Below, piece after piece: positions 44,120-52,604 of a stretch of DNA of 64,000 nt (the stretch's first letter is position 1; each line of letters starts with the position of its first letter). Source of the DNA: Mycobacterium lentiflavum (GTDB lineage Bacteria > Actinomycetota > Actinomycetes > Mycobacteriales > Mycobacteriaceae); assembly GCF_022374895.2 (NCBI RefSeq), contig NZ_CP092423.2:5332001-5396000 (forward strand), read 5' to 3'. The translations under genes were made by a program, and so were the position numbers. Below the pieces are notes generated by a model that was not told where the DNA came from, searched no databases, and was given only the letters and a program-made list of their open reading frames with translations.

Positions 44120-45075
44120 GTGAAGAACGGGAACTGCTGCGCGAGACCGTCGCTGCGCTGGTCACCAAACACGCCAACGCCGCGGCCGTGCGAGCCGCGA
44201 TCGAATCCGAGCGCGGGTATGACGAATCGCTGTGGCAGCTGCTGTGCGAGCAGGTCGGTGCCGCAGCGCTGGTGATACCCGAGGAGCTGGGCGGGGCCGG
44301 CGGTGAATTAGCCGATGCCGCAACGGTTCTGCAGGAGCTCGGCCGCGCCTTGGTGCCGTCGCCATTGCTGGGCACCACGCTGGCGGAGCTCGCACTGCTG
44401 GCCGCACCCGAGCCGGATGCCCAGACGCTGGAAGCCCTGGCCGCCGGCACCTCGATCGGGGCGCTGGTGTTCGACGCGGACTACGTCGTCAACGGCGACA
44501 TCGCCGACGTCGTGGTCGCCGCGGCCGATGGGGAACTGAGCCGGTGGACCCGGTTCAGCGTGCAGCCCGTGACCGCGATGGACCCCACCCGACGACTGGC
44601 CCGAGTCCGGCCCGAAGACACCGCGGACATCACCGCGCTGGGCCCTGATCCGGGCCTGGCCGACACCGCGGCCATCCTGCTGGCGGCCGAGCAGGTCGGG
44701 GCCGCCGAACGCTGCCTGGAACTGACCGTCGAATACGCCAAGAGCCGAGTGCAATTCGGCAGGCCGATCGGCAGCTTCCAGGCACTCAAGCATCGGATGG
44801 CCGATCTGTATGTCACGATCGCCGCGGCCAAGGCCGTGGTGAACGAAGCATGCAACGACCCCACGCCCACCAACGCCGCAACGGCGCGGCTGGCCGCCAC
44901 CGAGGCGCTGTGTACTGTGACGAGCGAGGGCATCCAGCTGCACGGGGGCATCGCGATCACCTGGGAGCACGACATGCACTTGTATTTCAAACGCGCACAC
45001 GGCAGCGCGCAGCTGCTCGACTCGCCGCGAGAGGTGCTGCGCCGACTCGAATCCGAGGTGCTCGAAACGTCGTGA
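44116..45075 (+). CDS. fadE33: Acyl-CoA dehydrogenase subunit FadE33
   Basis: The 319-residue shortened FadE paralogous to FadE32 starts at a GTG overlapping it (VSEERELLRETVAALVTKHA). The family helix FGRPIGSFQALKHRMADLYV and the C-terminal ITWEHDMHLYFKRAHGSAQL are visible. It probably pairs with FadE31. The stop overlaps aspB by 4 nt. Confidence 0.93.
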   Translation: MSEERELLRETVAALVTKHANAAAVRAAIESERGYDESLWQLLCEQVGAAALVIPEELGGAGGELADAATVLQELGRALVPSPLLGTTLAELALLAAPEPDAQTLEALAAGTSIGALVFDADYVVNGDIADVVVAAADGELSRWTRFSVQPVTAMDPTRRLARVRPEDTADITALGPDPGLADTAAILLAAEQVGAAERCLELTVEYAKSRVQFGRPIGSFQALKHRMADLYVTIAAAKAVVNEACNDPTPTNAATARLAATEALCTVTSEGIQLHGGIAITWEHDMHLYFKRAHGSAQLLDSPREVLRRLESEVLETS

Positions 45076-46241
45076 ACGCCTCCGTCGCGCTGCGCGCCGG
45101 CATCCCGCCCTTCCATGTGATGGATGTCTGGCTGGCGGCCGCGGAGCGCCAGCGCAGCCACGGCGATCTGGTCAATCTCTCGGCGGGGCAACCCAGCGTG
45201 GGCGCTCCGGAGCCGGTCCGGGCCGCTGCGGCAGCGGCCGTACAAGCCAACCAGCTGGGTTACACCGTCGCCCTGGGCATTCCCGAGCTGCGCGCTGCTA
45301 TCGCGGCGAATTACCAACGCCTGCACGGTATCTCGGTCGAATCCGACGCGGTAGTAGTCACCACGGGATCCTCGGGCGGGTTCTTGCTGGCATTTCTGGC
45401 GTGCTTTGACGTCGGGGATCGGGTCGCGCTGGCCAGCCCCGGCTATCCATGCTACCGAAACATCCTGTCCGCGTTGGGATGTGAGGTCGTGGAGATACCG
45501 TGCGGCCCGGAGACCCGATTCCAGCCCACCGCGCAGATGCTCGCCGAACTCGACCCGCCGGTGCGCGGTGTCATCGTGGCGAGTCCGGCCAATCCCACTG
45601 GCACCGTCATACCGCCCGAAGAGCTGGCGGCGATCGCATCGTGGTGCGACGCGTCCGGTGTCCGGCTGATCAGCGATGAGGTCTATCACGGGTTGGTCTA
45701 CGAGGGCGCCCCGCAAACCAGTAGCGCCTGGCAAACCTCGCGAAATGCAGTGGTAGTAAACAGCTTTTCCAAGTACTACGCGATGACCGGCTGGCGGCTG
45801 GGCTGGTTGCTGGTGCCGCCCGAGCTGCGCCGCGCGGTGGACTGCCTGACCGGCAACTTCACCATCTGCCCGCCGGTGCTCCCGCAGATCGCCGCGGTCG
45901 CCGCGTTCACACCGCAGGCAACCGCCGAAGCCGAAGGCAACCTGAACCACTACTCGGTCAACCGCTCGCTGCTGCTGGACGGACTGCGCGGAATCGGTAT
46001 CGACCGGCTAGCTCCGACCGACGGTGCGTTCTACGTCTACGCCGACGTCTCGGACTTCACCGACGACTCGCTGGCATTCTGTTCAAAACTGTTGGCCGAC
46101 ACCGGCGTTGCGATCGCTCCCGGTATCGACTTCGACACCGCGCGAGGCAACAGGTTCGTCCGGCTATCGTTCGCCGGACCGACTAGCGACATCGAGAAAG
46201 CCCTGCGGCGAATCGGGCCGTGGCTGTCGGTCAGCGGTTGA
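45072..46241 (+). CDS. aspB: PLP-dependent aminotransferase (Rv3565-like, annotated aspB)
   Basis: The 389-residue class I/II aminotransferase has the PLP lysine in SFSKYYAMTGWRLGWLLV, the VASPANPTGTVIPPEEL loop, and a C-terminal Arg site in RGNRFVRLSFAGP. The real amino-acid substrate is uncertain; the name aspB is by convention. It is the last gene of the KstR2-controlled fadD3 operon, coupled by a GTGA overlap. Its 3' end overlaps the convergent FAAL gene by 11 bp. Why an aminotransferase is in the ring C/D operon is not evident. Confidence 0.88.
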   Translation: MNASVALRAGIPPFHVMDVWLAAAERQRSHGDLVNLSAGQPSVGAPEPVRAAAAAAVQANQLGYTVALGIPELRAAIAANYQRLHGISVESDAVVVTTGSSGGFLLAFLACFDVGDRVALASPGYPCYRNILSALGCEVVEIPCGPETRFQPTAQMLAELDPPVRGVIVASPANPTGTVIPPEELAAIASWCDASGVRLISDEVYHGLVYEGAPQTSSAWQTSRNAVVVNSFSKYYAMTGWRLGWLLVPPELRRAVDCLTGNFTICPPVLPQIAAVAAFTPQATAEAEGNLNHYSVNRSLLLDGLRGIGIDRLAPTDGAFYVYADVSDFTDDSLAFCSKLLADTGVAIAPGIDFDTARGNRFVRLSFAGPTSDIEKALRRIGPWLSVSG

Positions 46242-48084
46242 ACTTGCCGGCGAGGTACTCGGCCCGCGCGGCACTGCGGACGAGTTTGCCGCTGGTAGTG
46301 CGGGGAATGGTGCCGGCGGCCACCAGCCGCACGTCGGCGATGCGGATCTGGTGGTTGCGCGAAATCGCCGCCCGCACAATGTCGGCGATCTGACCCAGGT
46401 CGGTACGTCCGGCGCCGGCGGCTCGCTCGGCCACGATCACCAGCTGCTCACCGGAGCCACCAGCGGTGGATCCGAGCGCCTCGGCGGGAACGGAGAAGGC
46501 GGCGACGTAGCCGGTACGGATCGCGGGCGAGCACTCGCTGACCGTGGTCTCGATGTCGAACGGGTAGTGGTTGCGGCCGTCGATGATGATCAGGTCCTTG
46601 ATCCGGCCGGTCAGGTACAACTCGCCGTCCAGGTAGACGCCGAGATCGCCGGTCGCCAACCAGCAGCCGTTGTCGGCGGCACCCTCGGCATGGCTGCCCC
46701 GGTTGAGCCGGGACTGCAGCTTGTTGCCGAACACGCGTCGCGTTTCGTCCTCGCGTCCGAAATAGCCGCGGCCGATGTTGACGCCTTGCAACCAGATTTC
46801 GCCCACGGTGCCGTCGGGCACCTCGGCGCCGTCGGGGTCGGCGATCACCGCCCACTGGTCAGGGATCGGCTGCCCACAGGACACCTGAGCGACCGCGTTG
46901 GGGTCGTCGGCTGCCACGATCACCGCGCGCCCGGCGCCGAGCTGTTCGCGGTCGAGGTAGATCACGCTCGCCGCGGCCTCCTGCGAGATACTGGCCACCG
47001 AGAGCGTGGCCTCCGCCATCCCGTAGGACGGCTTGACCGCATTCGCGGGCAGCCCGTAGGGAGCAAACGCATTGGTGAACTTCTCGATCGCCGACATCGT
47101 CACGGGCTCGGACCCGTTGAGGATGCACACGACGTTGCTGAGGTCGAGAGTCTCGCCGGCCGGCGGCAAGCCGCGCTCGGACGTCAGTTCGAAGGCAAAG
47201 TTCGGTGCCGCCGCGAAGGTGCGGCCATGGGTCGACTCGATGCCCAACTGCTTGATCCAGCGGTAGGGCCGGCGCAGAAACGCCATCGGATCCATGATCG
47301 TGACATGCGCCCCGAAGAACGCCGTGAACATGATCATCATCAGCCCCATGTCGTGAAACAGGGGTAGCCAACTCACCGTGCGGACATCCACGTCCAGCCC
47401 GCCGGTCATGACCATCTGCATCGCGTTGGTGTAGACGGAGCGGTGGGTGATCTCCACGCCCGCCGGTGACCGCGTCGAACCCGAGGTGTACTGCAGGTAG
47501 GCAACGTCGTCGGTGTGCAGGTCGGCACCGGTGAACATCGCACCGAGGGTCTCCGGCAGCGCATCCACCGCGATCATCCGCGGACGCTCGTTGGGCGCCA
47601 GCGTCCGGATAAACGTGCGAACAGACTCGGCGACGGTGGTGGTGGTCAATACCGCCGCGGGCCGGGCATCTTCCAGCACCGCGGCCAACCGCTCGGCATG
47701 CCCGGACATGGTCGGCGCGAACAGCGGCACGGCGATATTGCCTGCATAGACGCTGCCGAAGAACGCCGCGACGTAGTCGAGGCCCTGCGGCGCGAGGATC
47801 GCCACCCGGTCCCCCGGCTTGGTGACCTGCTGCAGCCGGGCGCCGATCGAACACACCCGGACCCACAGCTGGTTCCAGCTGAGCACCACGGGCCGTCCAT
47901 CTGGTTCGTGCGAGTAGTCAAGGAAACGGTAGGCCGGCCTGTCCCCGTGCTCGGCGCGGTTTTTGTCGAAGTACGACGTCAGCGTCAGGCCTTCGGGTAC
48001 GACGATGGCGGCCTCGCGGGACGCGAAACGTTCCGCATCGTCCGAGGTGGCCACAACATCATCCAAACAAAGATCCCGACTCAC
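46231..48084 (-). CDS. Fatty-acyl-AMP ligase (FAAL, FadD32/FadD26-like)
   Basis: The 617-residue adenylating enzyme of the FAAL branch has VAILAPQGLDYVAAFFGSVY, the P-loop LQYTSGSTRSPAGVEITH, WLPLFHDMGLMMIMFTAFFG, YGMAEATLSVAS, LATGDLGVYLDGELYLTGR and a C-terminal IPRTTSGKLVRSAARAEYLA. FAALs activate fatty acids as acyl-AMP for transfer to a polyketide synthase or carrier protein. No PKS or carrier gene is adjacent, and no such gene is at this place in M. tuberculosis as I recall. It starts at GTG. It is downstream of nat, with a 231-bp gap. Confidence 0.92.
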   Translation of the reverse strand: MSRDLCLDDVVATSDDAERFASREAAIVVPEGLTLTSYFDKNRAEHGDRPAYRFLDYSHEPDGRPVVLSWNQLWVRVCSIGARLQQVTKPGDRVAILAPQGLDYVAAFFGSVYAGNIAVPLFAPTMSGHAERLAAVLEDARPAAVLTTTTVAESVRTFIRTLAPNERPRMIAVDALPETLGAMFTGADLHTDDVAYLQYTSGSTRSPAGVEITHRSVYTNAMQMVMTGGLDVDVRTVSWLPLFHDMGLMMIMFTAFFGAHVTIMDPMAFLRRPYRWIKQLGIESTHGRTFAAAPNFAFELTSERGLPPAGETLDLSNVVCILNGSEPVTMSAIEKFTNAFAPYGLPANAVKPSYGMAEATLSVASISQEAAASVIYLDREQLGAGRAVIVAADDPNAVAQVSCGQPIPDQWAVIADPDGAEVPDGTVGEIWLQGVNIGRGYFGREDETRRVFGNKLQSRLNRGSHAEGAADNGCWLATGDLGVYLDGELYLTGRIKDLIIIDGRNHYPFDIETTVSECSPAIRTGYVAAFSVPAEALGSTAGGSGEQLVIVAERAAGAGRTDLGQIADIVRAAISRNHQIRIADVRLVAAGTIPRTTSGKLVRSAARAEYLAGKFNR

Positions 48085-48315
48085 GGTAGGACAGATTAAT
48101 AGGCGCGTGTGCTATTCGCCGCACCGGTTCGATATGGCGGAGATCACGATCGGGCCACTATCGGCACATTTGTCACTGCTAGAGAGCCTGGTGGCGCGGC
48201 CCGAGCCTGCGCGGAAGCATTTGCCGAGCGATAATTTTGGGCAGACATTTTCGGTCGCCGAGACAGCCGGCGAAAAGTTTCTTGCAAACTCCGCGCGCGT
48301 CGGAGATTTCGTTGC

Positions 48316-49146
48316 TCAATTGCCGAGGATTTCGGCGATGCGCGCTTGGAGCCGGCCGCGCTCGCCGATGTCGTCGATATTGATGCCGAACCGGTCGCTC
48401 AGGGAGTCGATCACCGCGGCCGCATCGTCGAGAACGATCTTTTCGGTCCCGCCGGCGCGGTGGATGGCCAGGTTACGTCCGGACAGATTGATCCGGGTGT
48501 CGCCGCTCACCCGGGCGACCATCAGGCCGGTCACGAAGTGCGAGGCCGGGTTTGTCGAGACATACCAGCTACCCATCTTCAGATCGATCTGCGGCCGGGT
48601 TTGGGTGGTGAATTCGTACAGCGATTGCCATTCACCGCGCAGTTCGGCCTGTAGCACCAGGCCGTCGCCGCGGTCCTCCAGCCGATAGGGCTCGTGCGTG
48701 GTCTGCTGGATGTTGCCGATTTCGAAGCGAATCGGAGACGTCAGGGTCTGGCCGCCGAAACCGACGTCGACGAGATAGGACCCCTGCGAACCGGGGAACG
48801 TCACGGCCAACACGGTGTGGGTCTGCGCCGGCACCGCGGCGTCGGGCGGCAGCATCCAGATCACCCGCCCGGTCAATCGCCGCACCCGAAAGCCGATTTC
48901 GGCCAGCACGTAACCCAGCAGCCCGTTGTGCTCGTAGCAATAGCCGCCGCGGCGCCGGTGCACCAGCTTGTCGATCAGGGTGTCCGGGCCCAGGTCGTCG
49001 ACCGGCACTCCCATCATCGGATCGAGATTCTCGAACGGGATGGTCTGGGTGTGAGCGGTCATCAGAGCCTGCAGCACCTCGAGGGTCGGCTCGACGGCAC
49101 CGCCGTGACTGATGCGGTCGAAGTACGCGGTCAGATCCAGTGTCAT
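48316..49146 (-). CDS. nat: Arylamine N-acetyltransferase
   Basis: The 276-residue NAT has its catalytic triad as Cys70 (RRGGYCYEHNG), His (AQTHTVLAVTF) and Asp (YLVDVGFGGQT). It uses acetyl- or propionyl-CoA to acylate arylamines and hydrazines, and in M. tuberculosis it belongs to the hsaA-hsaD-hsaC-hsaB-nat unit. Here two receptor kinases and a membrane protein gene (about 7 kb, opposite strand) separate it from hsaB. It must therefore have its own promoter, with no KstR box visible upstream. The ATG was chosen over longer open frames because MTLDLTAYFDRISH is the family start. Confidence 0.95.
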   Translation of the reverse strand: MTLDLTAYFDRISHGGAVEPTLEVLQALMTAHTQTIPFENLDPMMGVPVDDLGPDTLIDKLVHRRRGGYCYEHNGLLGYVLAEIGFRVRRLTGRVIWMLPPDAAVPAQTHTVLAVTFPGSQGSYLVDVGFGGQTLTSPIRFEIGNIQQTTHEPYRLEDRGDGLVLQAELRGEWQSLYEFTTQTRPQIDLKMGSWYVSTNPASHFVTGLMVARVSGDTRINLSGRNLAIHRAGGTEKIVLDDAAAVIDSLSDRFGINIDDIGERGRLQARIAEILGN

Positions 49147-49266
49147 GGCTCCATTCTGACTGAGGGTTAACCAGCAGGAAACCCAAGGCAACAGAAGGTG
49201 TTTGGATCACGTTCATACCTCGCCGAGACCGTTGTGCTCACAGCGCGCGCGGGGTGGGAGTTTAGT

Positions 49267-49302
49267 TACGCTTGAACCCGCGAGTCGCACTTACGCAGGA
49301 GG
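49267..49302 (+). promoter_or_regulatory. Probable promoter and strong RBS of kinase gene 1
   Basis: A TACGCT -10-like hexamer is followed by a CTTGAACCCGCGAGTCGCA leader and an AGGAGG ribosome-binding site ending 9 nt before the chosen GTG. The region resembles the one ahead of kinase gene 2 (TACTCT, then CTTGAGCTCGCGAATCGACA). Confidence 0.6.
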
Positions 49303-49311
49303 TTGCCCGCC

Positions 49312-52300
49312 GTGGCTGATGCACCCAAGACCGAAGGCCCGGCATCGGCGGTCAAGGGAATCGCCGAGGAGTTGGCCGCCGCCGGATTCGACAACGCCCG
49401 CCAGGTCGGCAAGGGCGGCGCGGGGGTGGTCTACCGCTGTCACGAGACGGCGTTGGGCCGCAAGGTCGCAATCAAAGTGATGCCGGCGAGTTTCGATGAG
49501 GAGAGCCGCGAACGCTTTCTGCGTGAGGGCTATGCGATGGGCGGGCTCTCGGGGCACCCGAACATCCTGAACATTTTGCGGGTCGGGATCACCTCGAGTG
49601 GCCAGCCCTACATTGTGATGCCCTACTGCGCCGAGGATTCCCTGGCGGTGCGGCTGCGCCGCGAGGGTCGCATCCCGTGGCCGGAGGCCATGCGCATCGG
49701 GGTGAAGTTGAGTGGTGCATTGGAAACCGCCCACCGGACCGGCATTTTGCACCGCGACATCAAGCCCGCGAACGTACTCGTCAACGATTACGGTGAACCG
49801 CAATTGGCCGACTTCGGGATCGCTCACATCCAGGGCGGGTACGAAACGACGAGCGGGTTCTTCTCCGGCACAATCGACTACACACCGCCGGAGTCGTTAG
49901 CGGGCAATCCCGCGACGGTCGCCTCCGACGTATATTCACTCGGCGCCACGATTTATACGCTGATCGCCGGCACCGCCCCCTACGAGCGCCTGGCGAGCGA
50001 AGACCTCGTCGCTCAGTACCTGCGGATCAGCACCACCTCGTTCCCCGATTTGCGCGCCAATGGAGTGCCCGACTCGGTCTGCGCGGCAATCGAAAGCGCG
50101 ATGGCGGTGGACCCCGCGGACCGGCCCGCATCCGCGGCGGAACTGGGCCGCGAGTTCCAGGCCGCCCAGCGCAGCAACGGCTTGCCCGCCGACGCGATGG
50201 CGATCACCGACTCCGGTCGTTACTCGATACGTGCGGCGGCCGTGGAGATCTCCCAATTGGGGGGGCCCGAATCCGGCAACGACGGCGCGCAACCACCGTC
50301 CGCGGCCCCGGCCACCCTGGTCCGGGAATCCGTGATCCAGCGCGAGTTTTCGGACGCGAAACCGGCCCTGCGCGCCGTCTACGACGCCGAGGTGAAGCCG
50401 GAGATTGCGCAGGCGCACCAAGACGGTGGTCAAGACGGTGGTGGTGGGGCCCCGCCGGACGACGATTCGTCCGGTCCCGCCGGACCGCCCGGCGGAAAGC
50501 CTCCGCTGTCGGCGCGGGCGGCGGGGTGGTTCTCGGAGCCGGGAAAGAAGCGCAGCCGCATCGGATTAAGCGTCGGCGCCGCTGTCATGGTCGCTGTGCT
50601 GATCGCCGGAGTCGGCTATGCCGCGCTGCCGTCCGGCGGGGCCAATCACACGAGTGCCCCGGGTGCATCGCAGCCCTCGGCGCACCCCGCGCGCCAGGCT
50701 ATTCAGTGGACGCCGATATCGGATGCGCGGGTGGCCCGCTACGCGGTGGCGACGACGCAAGTCGACGGCACCATTTGGGTTTTCGGCGGAATCAGAAGCG
50801 ACGGCACCGTCACCGCGCGGCACGAGGGTTATGACCCGGCCATCGACGAATGGAAACGCGGCGATGATCTGCCGGTCGCGGTTTCGCACGCGATGGCGGT
50901 CACCTGGCAGGGCAACCCGGTGGTGCTAGGCGGCTGGACCAATTCAGACGGTAAAAACGTTGCGGCCGACCAGGTTTGGCGGGTCGTCAACGGTCACTGG
51001 GTCGAGCTCCCGCACTTGCTGCAGCCCAGGGCGGCGGCCGCGGCAGCGGTGGTGGGAGACCGCATCGTGGTCACGGGAGGTGTCGACGCGAACGGCGCCC
51101 TGCTGAGCACCACCGAAGTGTTCGACGGCAATGCGTGGACGCTGGGCGCGCCGCTGCCCACGCCTCGACAACTGCTGGCCGCGGCCTCCGATGGAAAGCA
51201 GGTGTACGCCGTCGGCGGAACGAATGGGGCCGACCTGGCGACGGTCGAGGCGTATGACCTGGGCACCAAATCGTGGACGTCGTTGCCCGCGTTGCCAAAA
51301 GCCCGTAGCGAGCTGGGCGCGACGGTTGCGGACGGAAGCCTGGTGGCCCTTGGCGGCGTCTCGTCGGGCCAGGTCCTCAAGAGCGTTTCCGTCTACGATC
51401 TGACGACCAGAACCTGGTCCGGCCTGCCGGATATGGCGACCGCACGACACAGCATGGCGCTCGCCTCGGTGGAGCGGTCGGTCTATGCGATCGGCGGATC
51501 GACGACGGTCGGGGATCAGCAAGCGATCACGTCGGCCGAGATGCTCAAACTGCCGCCCCGCAAGACTCAGCCGGCACCGCCGTGGCGTCCACTCCCCGAC
51601 GCTCCGACTCCCCGGCTGATGATGGCGTCGGCTGTGCTCAACAACAAGATCTGGATCATCGGGGGCCTGCGCAACGGCGTTGCGCTGCAAACGGTTGAGA
51701 GCTACGAGCCACGCACCGGAATCTGGGAACCCGGGCCTGCGTTGCCGATTGCGCTGCACCACGCTGCGGCGGCGGCGTACCGCGGCGAGGTCGTCGTGCT
51801 CGGCGGCACAGGTGACAACATCGCCGACGGGTCCAACAAGGTATTCGCTCTGCGCGGCGGCAACTGGGTAGAGCTACCGTCGCTGCGGCATGGCCGGGCG
51901 GCGCCGGCCGCGGCGGTCGTCGGAGACAAACTGGTGGTCGTCGGCGGGCAGAACGGCAAGCAGTTGGTCGGCCAAACCGAGGTCTTCGACGGCACTTCGT
52001 GGAAGGACGCCGCCGACCTGCCGACCCCCCGCGAACATCTGGCCGCGGTATCGGACGACAGCTACGTCTACGCGCTTGGCGGCAGGTTGCTTTCCCCCGA
52101 CCAGAACTCCGGGGCCTTGGAGCGGTTCGACGTGGGGTCGGGAACATGGGCGAAGTTGGTCGGTATGCCGACACCGCGCGGCAGCTTCGGTGCCACCTAC
52201 ATCGACGGCCGCATCGTCGCACTCGGCGGCGAAGAGCCGTCGGCGGTGCTCAATGTCGGCGAGATGTACGACATCGCCACCGGGAAGTGGACGACGCTGC

Positions 52301-52431
52301 CGCCGATGCCCACCCCGCGCCACGCCGAGGTGGTGGCCACGGTCGGCAACACCGTCTACGTAATCGGCGGTGCGAACCGCCCCGCGCATGAGGGTCCCGT
52401 CGCGACCGTCGAAGCGCTCGATTTCAGCTAG
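49312..52431 (+). CDS. Receptor Ser/Thr kinase: PknK-like kinase domain, one TM, twelve Kelch blades (copy 1)
   Basis: The protein has 1039 residues. Residues 15-285 form a Hanks-type kinase very like the N-terminal domain of PknK, with VGKGGAGVVY loop, VAIK Lys55, LHRDIKPAN with Asp149, and DFG at 167-169. The APE motif reads PPE. A Pro/Gly-rich linker to about residue 415 and one transmembrane helix (SVGAAVMVAVLIAGVGYAAL) follow. The outer part holds twelve GG-type Kelch motifs (IWVFGGI, VVLGGW, IVVTGGV through VYVIGGA), enough for two six-bladed propellers. The GTG was preferred over an in-frame TTG abutting the Shine-Dalgarno sequence. No PknK regulatory region is present. It is probably a sensor of an extracellular ligand and is paralogous to the next gene. 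Confidence 0.92.
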   Translation: MADAPKTEGPASAVKGIAEELAAAGFDNARQVGKGGAGVVYRCHETALGRKVAIKVMPASFDEESRERFLREGYAMGGLSGHPNILNILRVGITSSGQPYIVMPYCAEDSLAVRLRREGRIPWPEAMRIGVKLSGALETAHRTGILHRDIKPANVLVNDYGEPQLADFGIAHIQGGYETTSGFFSGTIDYTPPESLAGNPATVASDVYSLGATIYTLIAGTAPYERLASEDLVAQYLRISTTSFPDLRANGVPDSVCAAIESAMAVDPADRPASAAELGREFQAAQRSNGLPADAMAITDSGRYSIRAAAVEISQLGGPESGNDGAQPPSAAPATLVRESVIQREFSDAKPALRAVYDAEVKPEIAQAHQDGGQDGGGGAPPDDDSSGPAGPPGGKPPLSARAAGWFSEPGKKRSRIGLSVGAAVMVAVLIAGVGYAALPSGGANHTSAPGASQPSAHPARQAIQWTPISDARVARYAVATTQVDGTIWVFGGIRSDGTVTARHEGYDPAIDEWKRGDDLPVAVSHAMAVTWQGNPVVLGGWTNSDGKNVAADQVWRVVNGHWVELPHLLQPRAAAAAAVVGDRIVVTGGVDANGALLSTTEVFDGNAWTLGAPLPTPRQLLAAASDGKQVYAVGGTNGADLATVEAYDLGTKSWTSLPALPKARSELGATVADGSLVALGGVSSGQVLKSVSVYDLTTRTWSGLPDMATARHSMALASVERSVYAIGGSTTVGDQQAITSAEMLKLPPRKTQPAPPWRPLPDAPTPRLMMASAVLNNKIWIIGGLRNGVALQTVESYEPRTGIWEPGPALPIALHHAAAAAYRGEVVVLGGTGDNIADGSNKVFALRGGNWVELPSLRHGRAAPAAAVVGDKLVVVGGQNGKQLVGQTEVFDGTSWKDAADLPTPREHLAAVSDDSYVYALGGRLLSPDQNSGALERFDVGSGTWAKLVGMPTPRGSFGATYIDGRIVALGGEEPSAVLNVGEMYDIATGKWTTLPPMPTPRHAEVVATVGNTVYVIGGANRPAHEGPVATVEALDFS

Positions 52432-52553
52432 TGCCGCTGTTCAGGAGCCTTTGCTGATGGTATCCCGGGTTCGGCCACAGCACGTCGGGGGCCATGGCGG
52501 ATTTCCGCCGATTGATCGTGCTCGAACCATGTCCCCGAACAGGCACCTAGCGA

Positions 52554-52589
52554 TACTCTTGAGCTCGCGAATCGACATTCGCGGGGAAG
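52554..52589 (+). promoter_or_regulatory. Probable promoter and RBS region of kinase gene 2
   Basis: TACTCT is followed by CTTGAGCTCGCGAATCGACA and GGGGAAG, paralogous to the region ahead of kinase gene 1. The duplication therefore included the promoter. Confidence 0.55.
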
Positions 52590-52604
52590 TTGAGCGCCAA
52601 GAAT

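Noticed and set aside
48085..48315. A gene in the nat-FAAL gap
   Set aside because: The gap contains only a shadow of nat or FAAL frames, with no codon pattern or ribosome-binding site of its own.
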